This document shows positions 49,845 to 58,336 of a stretch of DNA of 64,000 nucleotides, piece by piece. This DNA is from Microbispora hainanensis (lineage in GTDB: Bacteria; Actinomycetota; Actinomycetes; Streptosporangiales; Streptosporangiaceae). The notes beneath the pieces are model-generated. The model did no database searches and was not told where the DNA came from. It saw only the letters and a program-made list of their open reading frames with translations. The position numbers were made by a program, and so were the translations under genes. The stretch lies in contig NZ_CP108086.1 in NCBI RefSeq assembly GCF_036186745.1, positions 4,092,001 through 4,156,000 on the forward strand, written 5' to 3'. Every line of letters begins with the position of its first letter. Positions within the stretch are counted from its first letter, which is position 1.

Positions 49845-50822
49845 ATGTCGAACACCACCGTCATGCCCGACCGTTCGGCCGGGGCGCCGGCCATCTCCTC
49901 CCGGCAGGAGCGCCGCGGGCCGCGGCGGCCGCGCAAGCCGATGAACACGCAGTTCCGCACTGCCGTGTCGCCGCACCAGCTCAACACGACGCGGGGCCGG
50001 ATCATCTACTGGATCGTGCTGGTGGTCGTGGTGGTGAGCTTCACCGCCGCGTTCGTCTTCCCGCTCTACTGGATGATCACCGGTGCGATGAAGTCCACCG
50101 AGGAACTCAACTCGATCCCGCCGACGTTCCTGCCGTCGCACTTCTCCCTGGACGGCTACCTGGAGGCGTGGGATCTGCTGGACCTGGGCACGCTGCTCGG
50201 CAACACCGCCCTGTACGCCGGCGGCGCCTGGCTGCTGACCCTGGCGGTGGACGTCTCGGCGGCCTACGCCCTGTCGAAGCTCCGCCCGGCGCTCGGCAAG
50301 GTCGTGCTGGCTCTGATGCTGTCGACGCTGATGATCCCGCCCATGGTCATCATGCTCCCGGCGTACCTGACGGTGAAGGACGTGCCGTTCCTCCACTGGA
50401 ACCTGCTCAACACGCCGTGGGCGATCTGGCTGCCGGCGGCGGCCAACGGCTTCAACGTCTTCCTGCTCAAACGGTTCTTCGACTCGATCCCGAGGGAGTT
50501 GCTCGAAGCCGCCGAGATCGACGGCGCGTCGCCTGGCCGCATCCTGTGGTCGATCGTGATCCCGATCTCCCGGCCCATCCTCGGCGTGGTCTCGATCCTG
50601 ACCGTCGTCAACGTCTGGCGTGACTTCGTCTGGCCCCTGCTGGTCCTGCCGGACAGCGACAAGATGTCGGTGAGCATCGGCATCGCCTCGCTCTCCTCGC
50701 AGATGCCGCAGAACGTGCTGGTCGCCTCCCTGGTGATCGCCAGCATCCCGACCATCGTCGTGTTCTTCCTGTTCCAGCGGCACATCATGGCCGGTCTCAC
50801 CGCCGGCAGCCTCAAGGGCTGA
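49845..50822 (+). CDS. ABC sugar permease, MalG-type
   Basis: This 325-aa permease carries a 50-residue polar, Arg/Pro-rich N-terminal extension before the first helix (IIYWIVLVVVVVSFTAAFVF). PLYWMITGAMKSTEEL, LSTLMIPPMVIMLPAYLTV and the EAA loop ELLEAAEIDGASPGRILWSI (VIP follows) are typical of MalG-type subunits. GAGGGGAG precedes the ATG, only 11 bp after the MalF-type stop. Confidence 0.94.
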   Translation: MSNTTVMPDRSAGAPAISSRQERRGPRRPRKPMNTQFRTAVSPHQLNTTRGRIIYWIVLVVVVVSFTAAFVFPLYWMITGAMKSTEELNSIPPTFLPSHFSLDGYLEAWDLLDLGTLLGNTALYAGGAWLLTLAVDVSAAYALSKLRPALGKVVLALMLSTLMIPPMVIMLPAYLTVKDVPFLHWNLLNTPWAIWLPAAANGFNVFLLKRFFDSIPRELLEAAEIDGASPGRILWSIVIPISRPILGVVSILTVVNVWRDFVWPLLVLPDSDKMSVSIGIASLSSQMPQNVLVASLVIASIPTIVVFFLFQRHIMAGLTAGSLKG

Positions 50823-50863
50823 ACGTCCCCCGCCGCTAACACCCGTAAGGAGTTGTATTCAGC

Positions 50864-52429
50864 ATGCCCGGCAACACCTCGACCCCCGAATGGTGGCGCG
50901 GGGCCGCTATCTACCAGGTCTACCTGCGCAGCTTCGCCGACGGGAACGGCGACGGGACGGGTGACCTGGCGGGGCTGCGGTCACGCCTGCCCTACCTGGC
51001 GGGTCTCGGCGTCGACGCCATCTGGCTCAACCCGTGGTATCCCTCGCCGATGGCCGACGGCGGCTACGACGTCGCCGACTACCGCAGCATCGAGCCGGTC
51101 TTCGGCACCCTGGCGGAGGCGGAGAAGCTGATCGAGGAGGCCCACGGCCTGGGCATCCGTACGATCATCGACGTCGTGCCCAACCACGCGTCCGATCAGC
51201 ACGCCTGGTTCCAGGAGGCGCTGGCGGCCGGTCCCGGTTCGGAGGCCCGGGAGCGGTTCTGGTTCCGCCCCGGCGTCGGCGACGGCCCGCCCAACGGCTG
51301 GAAGTCGATCTTCGGCGGCCCGGCGTGGACGCAGGTGCCCGACGGCGAGTGGTACCTCCACCTGTTCGCCCCCGAGCAGCCCGACTTCAACTGGAACAAC
51401 CCCGAGGTACGCGAGGAGTTCCTCGACGTGCTGCGGTTCTGGTTCGACCGGGGCGTGGACGGCGTACGCATCGACTCGGCCGCCGTCATCGTCAAGGACC
51501 TCGACAGCGTCGAGGAGTCGTACACCGACCACGACGGGGTCCACGAGATCTACCGCGAGTGGCGGCGGGTGGCCGACTCCTACGACGCGCGGATCCTCAT
51601 CGGTGAGGTGTGGCTGCCCGACCAGGAGCGGTTCGCCAAGTATCTGCGCCCCGACGAGCTCCACACCGCGTTCAACTTCGACTTCCTGTCGAGCGCGTGG
51701 GAGCCGGCCGCGCTGCGCGACAGCATCGACCTGACCCTCGCCACCCACGTGCCGATCGGCGCGCCGGCGACGTGGGTGCTGTCGAACCACGACGTCGCCC
51801 GTCCGGTCACCCGCTATGGCCGGGCCGTCACGTCCTGGGACAACGCGGAGCGCCGCGACGGCATGCCGTCCGACCTGGAGCTCGGCCGCCGCCGGGCGCG
51901 GGCGGCGGCGCTGCTCGCGATGGCGCTGCCCGGGAGCGTCTACGTCTACCAGGGGGAGGAGCTCGGCCTCAACGAGGTCGAGGACATCCCCGAGGAGCTC
52001 ATCGACGACCCGATGTGGGAGCGTTCCGGCGGCAAGGTCCGCGGCCGCGACGGCTGCCGGGTGCCGCTGCCGTGGTCGGGCAGCGAGCCGCCCTTCGGCT
52101 ACAGCACCGGCGAGCCCTGGCTGCCGCAGCCGGCCGGGTGGCGCGACCTCACCGTGGAGGCCCAGGAGGCCGACGCCGACTCGATGCTCTCCCTTTATCG
52201 CTCGGCCCTGCGGCTGCGCCGCGAGCTGCTCGGCGACGGCACGCTGACCTGGCTGCCATACGGGGACGAGGTGATCGCGTTCCGCCGCGACTCCGGCCTG
52301 GTGTGCGTGGTCAACCTCGGCGCCGAGCCGGTCGCGCTCCCGGAGACGGGCTCGGTGCTGCTGGCCAGTGGCCCCCTCGACGGCGGCCTGCTGCCGTCCG
52401 ACACCGCCATCTGGATCATGGAGGCCTGA
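50864..52429 (+). CDS. GH13 alpha-glucosidase
   Basis: This 521-aa cytoplasmic enzyme (no signal peptide) is of glycoside hydrolase family 13, oligo-1,6-glucosidase/alpha-glucosidase subgroup. Conserved regions: GIRTIIDVVPNHASDQH (I), GVDGVRIDSAAV (II, nucleophile Asp), ILIGEVWLPD (III, acid/base Glu) and VLSNHDVARP (IV). WWRGAAIYQVYLRSFADGNG at the start is standard. It should release glucose from imported alpha-linked oligosaccharides. AAGGAG lies 11 bases upstream of the ATG. Its stop overlaps the start of the second GH87 gene (TGATG), tying sugar uptake and secretion of the glucanase into one operon. Confidence 0.94.
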   Translation: MPGNTSTPEWWRGAAIYQVYLRSFADGNGDGTGDLAGLRSRLPYLAGLGVDAIWLNPWYPSPMADGGYDVADYRSIEPVFGTLAEAEKLIEEAHGLGIRTIIDVVPNHASDQHAWFQEALAAGPGSEARERFWFRPGVGDGPPNGWKSIFGGPAWTQVPDGEWYLHLFAPEQPDFNWNNPEVREEFLDVLRFWFDRGVDGVRIDSAAVIVKDLDSVEESYTDHDGVHEIYREWRRVADSYDARILIGEVWLPDQERFAKYLRPDELHTAFNFDFLSSAWEPAALRDSIDLTLATHVPIGAPATWVLSNHDVARPVTRYGRAVTSWDNAERRDGMPSDLELGRRRARAAALLAMALPGSVYVYQGEELGLNEVEDIPEELIDDPMWERSGGKVRGRDGCRVPLPWSGSEPPFGYSTGEPWLPQPAGWRDLTVEAQEADADSMLSLYRSALRLRRELLGDGTLTWLPYGDEVIAFRRDSGLVCVVNLGAEPVALPETGSVLLASGPLDGGLLPSDTAIWIMEA

Positions 52430-54405
52430 TGAGAATCCTGCTGGCGGCGGCCCTGGCCGCCACCGGGCTCGTGGTCTTATCCACGCCCGCGTCCGCCACG
52501 GTGAAGCCCACGGTCGTGACGCGGGCCGCTCTCGACCCGGCGCTCGTCGCCGGACGTGGAGCCGACGTCGACTTCGCCGAACAGGAGGCGGAGAACGCGG
52601 CGACGAACGGCACGGTCATCGGCCCCGGCCGCGACGCCTACACGCTGCCCGCGGAGGCGTCCGGCCGCAAGGCCGTCAAGCTGACCCCCGGGCAGTACGT
52701 CGAGTTCCGGCTGCCCAAGGCGGCCAACGCGATCACCGTGCGCTACAGCATCCCGGACGCGCCCGGTGGCGGCGGCATCACCGCGCCGCTCGACGTCGCG
52801 GTGAACGGCCACAAGCGCGCCACGATGACCCTCACGTCGCAGTACGCCTGGCTCTACAACCAATATCCGTTCTCCAACGATCCGAACGCCGGGCTGCTGC
52901 ACTCCGACTGGTGGATCACCGAGTGCTCCTGCGTGCCGGATGCCACCACCCCGACGCCGGAGATCACCAAGCCGTTCCGCCCGAACCACTTCTATGACGA
53001 GCAGCGCCTCCTGCTCGACCGTACGTACCGGGCGGGCGACACGGTGCGGCTGACGGTGCCTGCCGGGAGCAAGGCGGCCTGGACGGTCGTCGACCTGCTC
53101 GACTCGCACCTCGTCGGGCCGCCGCGCGTCGAGGTCCTCGCGGCGAACGTGCTGCTCTTCGGCGCCGACCCCACAGGTAGGCGCGACTCCGCCGGGGCGA
53201 TCGACAAGGCGATCGCGTTCGCGAAGCGTACGCACCTGAAGGTCTACATCCCGCCGGGCACCTACCAGGTGAACCGTCACATCGTCGTGGACGACGTGAC
53301 GATCACCGGTGCCGGAAGCTGGTACACGATCATCAAGGGACGTCAGGTCGACCTGGCCACCCCGGCCCCGGACGGTTCGGTGCACACCGGTGTCGGCTTC
53401 TATGGCAAGGACGCCGCGGCCGGCGGCAGCCGCAACGTGCACCTGTCCGGCTTCGCCATCGAGGGCGACGTACGGGAGCGCATCGACACCGACCAGGTCA
53501 ACGGCGTCGGCGGCGCGATGAGCGACTCGACCATCGACGGGCTCTACATCCGCCACACCAAGGTCGGCATGTGGTTCGACGGCCCGATGCGCAACATCAA
53601 GATCACCAACAACGTGATCGTCGACCAGATCGCGGACGGGCTGAACTTTCACACCGGCGTGACGGGCTCCGTCGTGTCGAACAACTTCTTCCGCAACACC
53701 GGTGACGACGCCCTCGCCATGTGGTCGGAGAAGACCGCCGACGCGGGCAACACGTTCGACCACAACACGATCCAGACGCCCGTGCTGGCCAACGGCATCG
53801 CGATCTACGGCGGCAGAGACAACACGGTCTCCGACAACCTGATCGCCGACCCGATCAGGGAGGGCAGCGCCATCCAGGTCGGCTCCCGGTTCGGCGCCGA
53901 GCCGTTCACCGGCAGGCTCCGCATCAACGGCAACACGACCGTGCGAGCCGGCACGTACGAGCTGAACTGGAACATCGGCCTGGGGGCCATCTGGTTCTAC
54001 GCCCTGGAGAAGGACATCGACGCCGACATCGAGGTCAGCGGCGACCACTACCTGGACAGCACGTACAACGCGATCATGCTGGTCAGCGAGTGGTCGGTGA
54101 AGGACCAGTACGCCATCCCGAAGGTCCGCTTCAAGGACATCCGGGTCGACGGCACGGGCACCTCCGTGGTCAGTGCCCGCGTGAAGGGCTCGGCGTCCTT
54201 CGAGAACGTGGACGCCCGCAACGTCGGCGCGGTGGGTGTCAACAACTGCGGGTCGTTCAACTTCCCGCCCACGGGGTCGGAGTTCTCCCTGACCGACCTC
54301 GGCGGCAACGACGGCGGCTGGCTCGCCCCCTGGATGCTGCCCAACACCATCACCTGCGACGACCGCCCCCCGGTCGTCCCCCCACCCGCCCCGTCCCCCT
54401 GGTGA
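52429..54405 (+). CDS. Secreted GH87-type alpha-1,3-glucanase (second copy, no F5/8C domains)
   Basis: This 658-aa secreted protein has a signal peptide RILLAAALAATGLVVLSTPA (ending ASA), a CBM6/35-like module (about 45-230; FAEQEAENAATNGTVIGPGR) and the GH87 beta-helix (about 240-620). Catalytic Asp candidates are D403 (ADGLNFHTG) and D426-D427 (NTGDDALAMW), the same spacing as in GH87-1. It ends with a short Pro tail and lacks the discoidin domains of GH87-1, so it may act on soluble or loosened glucan. Codon 17 is TTA (52477-52479), very rare in such genomes and often a sign of bldA-dependent translation. It is the last gene of the ABC/GH13 operon. Confidence 0.87.
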   Translation: MRILLAAALAATGLVVLSTPASATVKPTVVTRAALDPALVAGRGADVDFAEQEAENAATNGTVIGPGRDAYTLPAEASGRKAVKLTPGQYVEFRLPKAANAITVRYSIPDAPGGGGITAPLDVAVNGHKRATMTLTSQYAWLYNQYPFSNDPNAGLLHSDWWITECSCVPDATTPTPEITKPFRPNHFYDEQRLLLDRTYRAGDTVRLTVPAGSKAAWTVVDLLDSHLVGPPRVEVLAANVLLFGADPTGRRDSAGAIDKAIAFAKRTHLKVYIPPGTYQVNRHIVVDDVTITGAGSWYTIIKGRQVDLATPAPDGSVHTGVGFYGKDAAAGGSRNVHLSGFAIEGDVRERIDTDQVNGVGGAMSDSTIDGLYIRHTKVGMWFDGPMRNIKITNNVIVDQIADGLNFHTGVTGSVVSNNFFRNTGDDALAMWSEKTADAGNTFDHNTIQTPVLANGIAIYGGRDNTVSDNLIADPIREGSAIQVGSRFGAEPFTGRLRINGNTTVRAGTYELNWNIGLGAIWFYALEKDIDADIEVSGDHYLDSTYNAIMLVSEWSVKDQYAIPKVRFKDIRVDGTGTSVVSARVKGSASFENVDARNVGAVGVNNCGSFNFPPTGSEFSLTDLGGNDGGWLAPWMLPNTITCDDRPPVVPPPAPSPW

Positions 54406-54423
54406 ACCTCTTCACCCACTGAA

Positions 54424-54457
54424 AGGGCTTCCCCGGCCATCAGCCCGGGGAAGCCCT
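54424..54457 (+). terminator. Strong 13-bp hairpin ending the glucan operon
   Basis: AGGGCTTCCCCGG (54424-54436), an 8-nt loop, and the exact complement (54445-54457) lie 19 bp after the GH87-2 stop. It is a convincing intrinsic terminator without T-tract, closing the operon from 47353. Confidence 0.85.
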
Positions 54458-54475
54458 CACGCGTGCCCGTCGATG

Positions 54476-54679
54476 TCAGGACGGGTCGAACGCCCCGGTC
54501 TTGGCCTCCTGCAGGAATGCCCGCCATTCCTCGGCAGTGAAGGCCAGCACAGGACTGTCGTCGCCCTGCTTCCCGTCGCGAACGCCGACTCGCCCATCCT
54601 GAAAAGCCACTTCGACGCAGTTACCGCCGCCGCAGGCCCGCCGCCATGTCGCATCGCTGAACGTAGGTCGGCCTGCCAT
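54476..54679 (-). CDS. DUF397 protein
   Basis: This 67-aa DUF397 protein shows MAGRPTFSDATWRRACGGGN, CVEVAFQDGRVGVRDGKQGD, VLAFTAEEWRAFLQEAKTGA. GGGAGG precedes ATG 54679. It is the second DUF397 gene downstream of the Scr1-like regulator at 55044 and is a likely alternative antagonist of that regulator. The usual RDSK motif is RDGK here. Confidence 0.88.
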   Translation of the reverse strand: MAGRPTFSDATWRRACGGGNCVEVAFQDGRVGVRDGKQGDDSPVLAFTAEEWRAFLQEAKTGAFDPS

Positions 54680-54778
54680 CCACCCTCCCGAACGTGAGTT
54701 GCGCAGCAACGGCGAAAGCGCCACTCCCATAAATTTACCTTTGCAGGCCCTCTTCGGGATAGTGGCGAGCGCGGCAGA

Positions 54779-54982
54779 TCACTTCGTGAGGTCGTAGGCG
54801 CCCGCTTTCGCAGCCGCCACGAAGGCGTGCCATTCCTGGAGTGAGTAATAGAGCGCTCCGGCGTCCGGATTTTTCGAGTCCCGAAGGGCGACTCCCTCCG
54901 TCACCTGCGCGAACTGCACGCAGTTCCCACCGCTGCAGCGCGAGGAGACACGCCATTCCACGTTTCTCTCAATCGGTTTCAT
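54779..54982 (-). CDS. DUF397 protein
   Basis: This 67-aa DUF397 protein shows VEWRVSSRCSGGNCVQFAQV, EGVALRDSKNPDAGALYYSL, EWHAFVAAAKAGAYDLTK. AGGAG lies four bases before ATG 54982. It sits 61 bp downstream of the Scr1-like regulator on the same strand, the usual arrangement for a regulator-antagonist pair. Confidence 0.9.
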   Translation of the reverse strand: MKPIERNVEWRVSSRCSGGNCVQFAQVTEGVALRDSKNPDAGALYYSLQEWHAFVAAAKAGAYDLTK

Positions 54983-55043
54983 ATGCTCCTGTCCCTCAGT
55001 AGAGTGTCCCGAGAGACGGTCGCTCCCTCTGTGATCTGGGTGG

Positions 55044-55907
55044 TCAGCTGGGGCTGAAGTCCGATTTAGCACGGGCAATGCGTTTGAGGGACTCGTTGGG
55101 AGAGAGCGCGATAGCGCGTAGGCGGTCGACCGCCTCACGGTAAACTTCTAACTCGTTGGGCTTCTCCAGATACTCCACTCGGTCCAGTGATTCGTGATAG
55201 ACGACATCCGACAGATGTGAGTCGCGGAAGCGGAACATCACGAAGGGGTCGTCCGCACACATGTAGGGTCCCGCGGTGAAGGGGATTACCTGCACCGTCA
55301 CATGCGGAGCCTGTCCCACGGCGAGCAGATGCTCCAGCTGGGCGGCCATGACCGCCGCGTCGCCGGTCACTCGGTGCAGTGCCGCCTCGTCGACAAAGGT
55401 CCAGTAGCGAGGGGGTTCGTGCTTCGCCAGGAGCTCTTGGCGCTTTATGCGAGCCTCGACGCGCCTGTCCAGCACCTCCTGCCTGATGCCCGGAAGTAGC
55501 CCTCGGATCAGCGCCCGGGCGTACTCCTCTGTCTGGAACAGTGCGGGAAGGTAGCTGATCTGCAGTTCGATGATCGAAGACGCCGCCGCCTCGAGGTCCA
55601 TGTACGTGTAGATCGCGTCGTAGCCTAGGTCGCCGTACTCTTGGCGGAGCCCCGGCAGGCGCGACTCTCTGGCCCAGTTCATTAGCTGGCGAACCTGGTC
55701 CTCGTCCGTCACGCCGTAGATGCGGCACAGATCTCGTACGTCGCGCTGGCTGATGCCACGCTGCGCCTTTTCCATGCGCGTTATCTTGGCTGCGCTGCAG
55801 AGCAGCTGCTCCGCGACCTGCTCGGCCGTCATCCCTGCGGAAGTCCGCATCTCTCTGAGCCGGTTCGCCAACTGGCGCCGGCGGATGGTCACGTTCGTCC
55901 CGGCCAT
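55044..55907 (-). CDS. XRE-family regulator, Scr1 / DUF5753 type
   Basis: This 287-aa regulator has an XRE HTH (IRRRQLANRLREMRTSAGMT, then AEQVAEQLLCSAAKITRMEK) followed by the DUF5753 domain: LEAAASSIIELQISYLPALF, QTEEYARALIRGLLPG, YWTFVDEAALHRVTGDAAVM, VTVQVIPFTAGPYMCADDPF, LSDVVYHESLDRVEYLEK. The gene has visibly lower G/C at third positions than its neighbours (more A/T codons), hinting at horizontal origin. Two DUF397 genes follow downstream. AGAAGGTGA precedes the ATG. Confidence 0.93.
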   Translation of the reverse strand: MAGTNVTIRRRQLANRLREMRTSAGMTAEQVAEQLLCSAAKITRMEKAQRGISQRDVRDLCRIYGVTDEDQVRQLMNWARESRLPGLRQEYGDLGYDAIYTYMDLEAAASSIIELQISYLPALFQTEEYARALIRGLLPGIRQEVLDRRVEARIKRQELLAKHEPPRYWTFVDEAALHRVTGDAAVMAAQLEHLLAVGQAPHVTVQVIPFTAGPYMCADDPFVMFRFRDSHLSDVVYHESLDRVEYLEKPNELEVYREAVDRLRAIALSPNESLKRIARAKSDFSPS

Positions 55908-56214
55908 GAGCGGTCACCTTCTGAGCCCATGAAGCGCTAAGAGTCGCAGGTTAACACGCGGATGGCAGGTGCCGCAGGAAAATGTCGTTTGTCAATTGCC
56001 AACAGCTGATTGCCGCAGGCAAAGGACGGGTATGAGCCAGACATAAGCCTCAACGTGGCGGCTGGACCAGCCGGTTCCCGGAAGGAGGCGATGCGAGGCG
56101 GGGGCCCATCTTCTGGCCCTCTTTTCCCCGGAAACGCGCTGCTGGGCCGATGGTGGCACATCGACCCAGCGCAGACGACCATCCGACCTGCCTGCTCAGC
56201 AAAGGGATGATCCC
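55908..56214. other. 307-bp divergent intergenic region
   Basis: AT-rich portion 55940-56040 contains TTGACA on the minus strand (55995-55990) and two direct copies of TGCCGCAGG (55969-55977 and 56012-56020). It probably holds promoters for the Scr1-like gene and, on the plus strand, for the 56215 gene. I see no coding sequence or RNA gene. Confidence 0.4.
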
Positions 56215-56544
56215 GTGCACTCTAACAACAAGAACATGCGTGCTCCTTCCCCCACTGGATTACGGATGCGCATCATCGCCCTCCTGTGGAGGGTCGGTGA
56301 GGAGGCGTTCGCCGAGATCGACGCGTTCGCTTGGGTGCAGCGCTGGGAGATCCGGCGCACCTGGCACACGCACACCTACCGCGACACCCGGTTCGACGCG
56401 CTGGTCGCCTGTACGGTCTGCTCGGCGCAAGGGCAATGCCCGACGGGGCTGCCGTGCCGCCGATGCCGGGGCACCGGGCGGGTCAACCTGCTCGAACCGC
56501 CGGCCTCCCGCAGGCCGGAGCGCCCCTCGGGTGGCCGGGCATGA
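56215..56544 (+). CDS. Hypothetical protein with CxxC zinc-finger-like motif; conjugative-element type
   Basis: From GTG 56215 the product is 109 aa: a helical N-terminal half (MRIIALLWRVGEEAFAEIDA, FAWVQRWEIRRTWHTHTYRD) and a cysteine cluster CTVCSAQGQCPTGLPCRRCR, GTGRVNLL that resembles a DnaJ-type CxxCxGxG zinc site. AAAGGGATG lies upstream of the GTG. The stop overlaps the ATG of the next gene (ATGA). Such small zinc-site proteins occur beside transfer genes of actinomycete integrative elements, but I recognise no named family. Confidence 0.6.
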   Translation: MHSNNKNMRAPSPTGLRMRIIALLWRVGEEAFAEIDAFAWVQRWEIRRTWHTHTYRDTRFDALVACTVCSAQGQCPTGLPCRRCRGTGRVNLLEPPASRRPERPSGGRA

Positions 56545-57134
56545 GGCACCTCGTCAGGCGGAATCCGCACCTGGTCCTGCGGTTCATCGAGCGGGAGACC
56601 TCTCCCGTCGCGCGCCCGGGACCGCTGGTGGTGCTGTGGAGGTGGCGTTACGAGGCGATGCTGCTGGCGGGTGGACCGGCGGTTGTGGCCGTCGCCGTAC
56701 GGGCGGCGGGCCCGGCCGTGACGATCGTCGCCGGATCCCTGGTCTGCCTGCTCATCCTGGTGTGGCCGCAGGCACGCCGGGAGATGGCGGGCCGCTTCTG
56801 GTGCGTGGTGACCCCCCACCGCGTACGGAAGGCCTGCGCCGAGGCGTTGATCGTCAACCGGCGGGGCAAGCTGCCCATGATCCTCCGTACGAGGCCGGAG
56901 CCGTTCGGCGAGCGCCTGTGGGTGTGGTGCAGGGCGGGGACCAGCCCGGGCGACCTCGAACGGGCCCGGGACATGATCGCCGCCGCGTGCTGGCTGGCCC
57001 ACGGGGTGCGGATCACCAGGGACCCGCACCGGACGTCGCTCGTCATCGTGGACGTGCTGCGGCGCGCCGGCCGCCCCGTTCCCGGGGAACTGCCGGAAAC
57101 CGGAGAGCGGACGTTGAGCCGGTTCCGCCCCTGA
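56541..57134 (+). CDS. Membrane protein resembling actinomycete conjugative-element proteins
   Basis: This 197-aa protein has two membrane helices (about 38-80; YEAMLLAGGPAVVAVAVRAA, PAVTIVAGSLVCLLILVW) and a C-terminal domain RFWCVVTPHRVRKACAEALI, GKLPMILRTRPEPFGERLWV, WCRAGTSPGDLERARDMIAA. The CVVTPHRVRKACxEA and PxPFGERLxxWCRAGTS pattern is, as I recall it, found in proteins encoded next to TraSA/FtsK-like genes in actinomycete integrative conjugative elements. No integrase, excisionase, replication or TraSA gene is present here, so this is a remnant or isolated homologue. Confidence 0.6.
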   Translation: MRHLVRRNPHLVLRFIERETSPVARPGPLVVLWRWRYEAMLLAGGPAVVAVAVRAAGPAVTIVAGSLVCLLILVWPQARREMAGRFWCVVTPHRVRKACAEALIVNRRGKLPMILRTRPEPFGERLWVWCRAGTSPGDLERARDMIAAACWLAHGVRITRDPHRTSLVIVDVLRRAGRPVPGELPETGERTLSRFRP

Positions 57135-57159
57135 CGACGAGGACGGGCCCGCGGAGAGG

Positions 57160-57588
57160 TCAGGCAGGGGGCTTCTCGGCGGCGGGGACGATGGACAGTT
57201 CGGCTGTGCAGAAGGCGCAGCGCCTGGCGCCGACGGGGATGTCGGACAGGCACTCGGGGCACTTCTTCTCGGTGGCCTCCTTCTTGGTGTCGAAAAGGCT
57301 CAGGAAACGGGTCATCGGCAGGACGACCAGCCAGTAGATGACGGCGGCGATGATCAGGAATGTCAACAGGTGGTTGACGAAGTCGCCATACTTGAACACC
57401 GCGCCGTTGACGGTGAACGTGAAGCCGGAGAAGTCGGGTTGCCTCCCGCCGGTGACGGCCGCGATCAGGGGGGTGATCAGGTCCTCTACCAGGGCCTGGA
57501 TGAGTCCACTGAACGTCGCGCCCACGACCACGGCGACGGCGAGCTCCACCAGATTGCCCCGCATGAGGAACTTCTTGAATCCGCTCAT
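57160..57588 (-). CDS. mscL: Large-conductance mechanosensitive channel MscL with C-terminal zinc ribbon
   Basis: This 142-aa membrane channel protects against hypo-osmotic shock. The N-terminus SGFKKFLMRGNLVELAVAVV with VGATFSGLIQALVEDLITPL is the first transmembrane pore segment. A periplasmic loop (DFSGFTFTVNGAVFKYGDFV) and second helix (LTFLIIAAVIYWLVVL) follow. Instead of the usual short helical tail the protein ends with a zinc-ribbon-like CPECLSDIPVGARRCAFC (about 109-126), a feature of several actinobacterial MscL proteins. ATG 57588 is preferred over a longer unconserved frame, though no clear SD is adjacent (GGAGG lies about 25 nt upstream). Confidence 0.93.
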   Translation of the reverse strand: MSGFKKFLMRGNLVELAVAVVVGATFSGLIQALVEDLITPLIAAVTGGRQPDFSGFTFTVNGAVFKYGDFVNHLLTFLIIAAVIYWLVVLPMTRFLSLFDTKKEATEKKCPECLSDIPVGARRCAFCTAELSIVPAAEKPPA

Positions 57589-57677
57589 GAGGCAACGGCC
57601 TATCTGTTTTACCTCCCCTATGCAAGGGTGTGGCCCGTAGGGATCTGAAATAGACCCATGCGGGGAAGGGGACGACG

Positions 57678-58336
57678 ATGTCCGAGCGACCGGAAAACCC
57701 CGCCGGTGATTCGTTCGGCGGACGGCCTCCGACCAGTCATGAACGTATGACGGGGCTGCCGTGGGACGCGTCGTATCACGACGGCCCCGCGCCATGGGAC
57801 ATCGGGGGTCCGCAGCCGGCGATCGTACGTCTGGCGGCCGAGGGCCGGTTCGCCGGAACGGTTCTCGACGCGGGCTGCGGGAGCGGAGAGAACGCCCTGC
57901 ACGTCGCCGCGCTGGGCTTGCCGGTTCTGGGCGTCGACGTGGCCGAGACGGCACTGGCGAGAGCGTGGGCGAAGGCCGGCGAGCGGGGGATCGAGGCCGA
58001 GTTCGCCGTGGCCGACGCCCTCCACCTGGAACGCCTGGGGCGCAGGTTCGAGACGGTGCTCGACTGCGGGCTGTTCCATACTTTCGACGGCGACGAGCGC
58101 CTCGGATACGTGGCGAGCCTGGCGGCGGTGACCGAGCGCGACGGCATCGTGTTCGTGCTGTGCTTCAGCGACAGGGGTCCTGACACCGGCCCGCATCCGG
58201 TCGGTGAGGAAGAGCTGAGGGGGCGTTCGCCGCGGTCGGCGGATGGGATGTCGTGGCCGTCGAACCGGATCGGGTTCACACGCGATGTCACGACAACGGC
58301 GCACCGGCGTGGCTCGCGACGATCAAACGGATCTGA
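57678..58336 (+). pseudogene. TehB-like SAM-dependent methyltransferase broken by a one-base shift
   Basis: The first 180 codons encode an intact class I methyltransferase: GLPWDASYHDGPAPWDIGGP, VLDAGCGSGENALHVAALGL (motif I), PVLGVDVAETALARA and LDCGLFHTFDGDERLGYVAS. After HPVGEEELR the frame is lost at the run of five G (58219-58223). Adding one base restores AFAAVGGWDVVAVEPDRVHT, then CHDNGAPAWLATIKRI and stop TGA 58334-58336, the normal C-terminus. The uncorrected frame runs on to 58382 with unrelated sequence. This is either a true frameshift mutation, a phase-variable run, or a sequencing error in a homopolymer. GGAAGGGGA precedes ATG 57678. Confidence 0.85.

Noticed and set aside
55044-57134. 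Prophage or complete integrative element
   Set aside because: No integrase, structural, replication or TraSA gene and no att repeats were found; only two transfer-like genes and a common actinobacterial regulator set are present.
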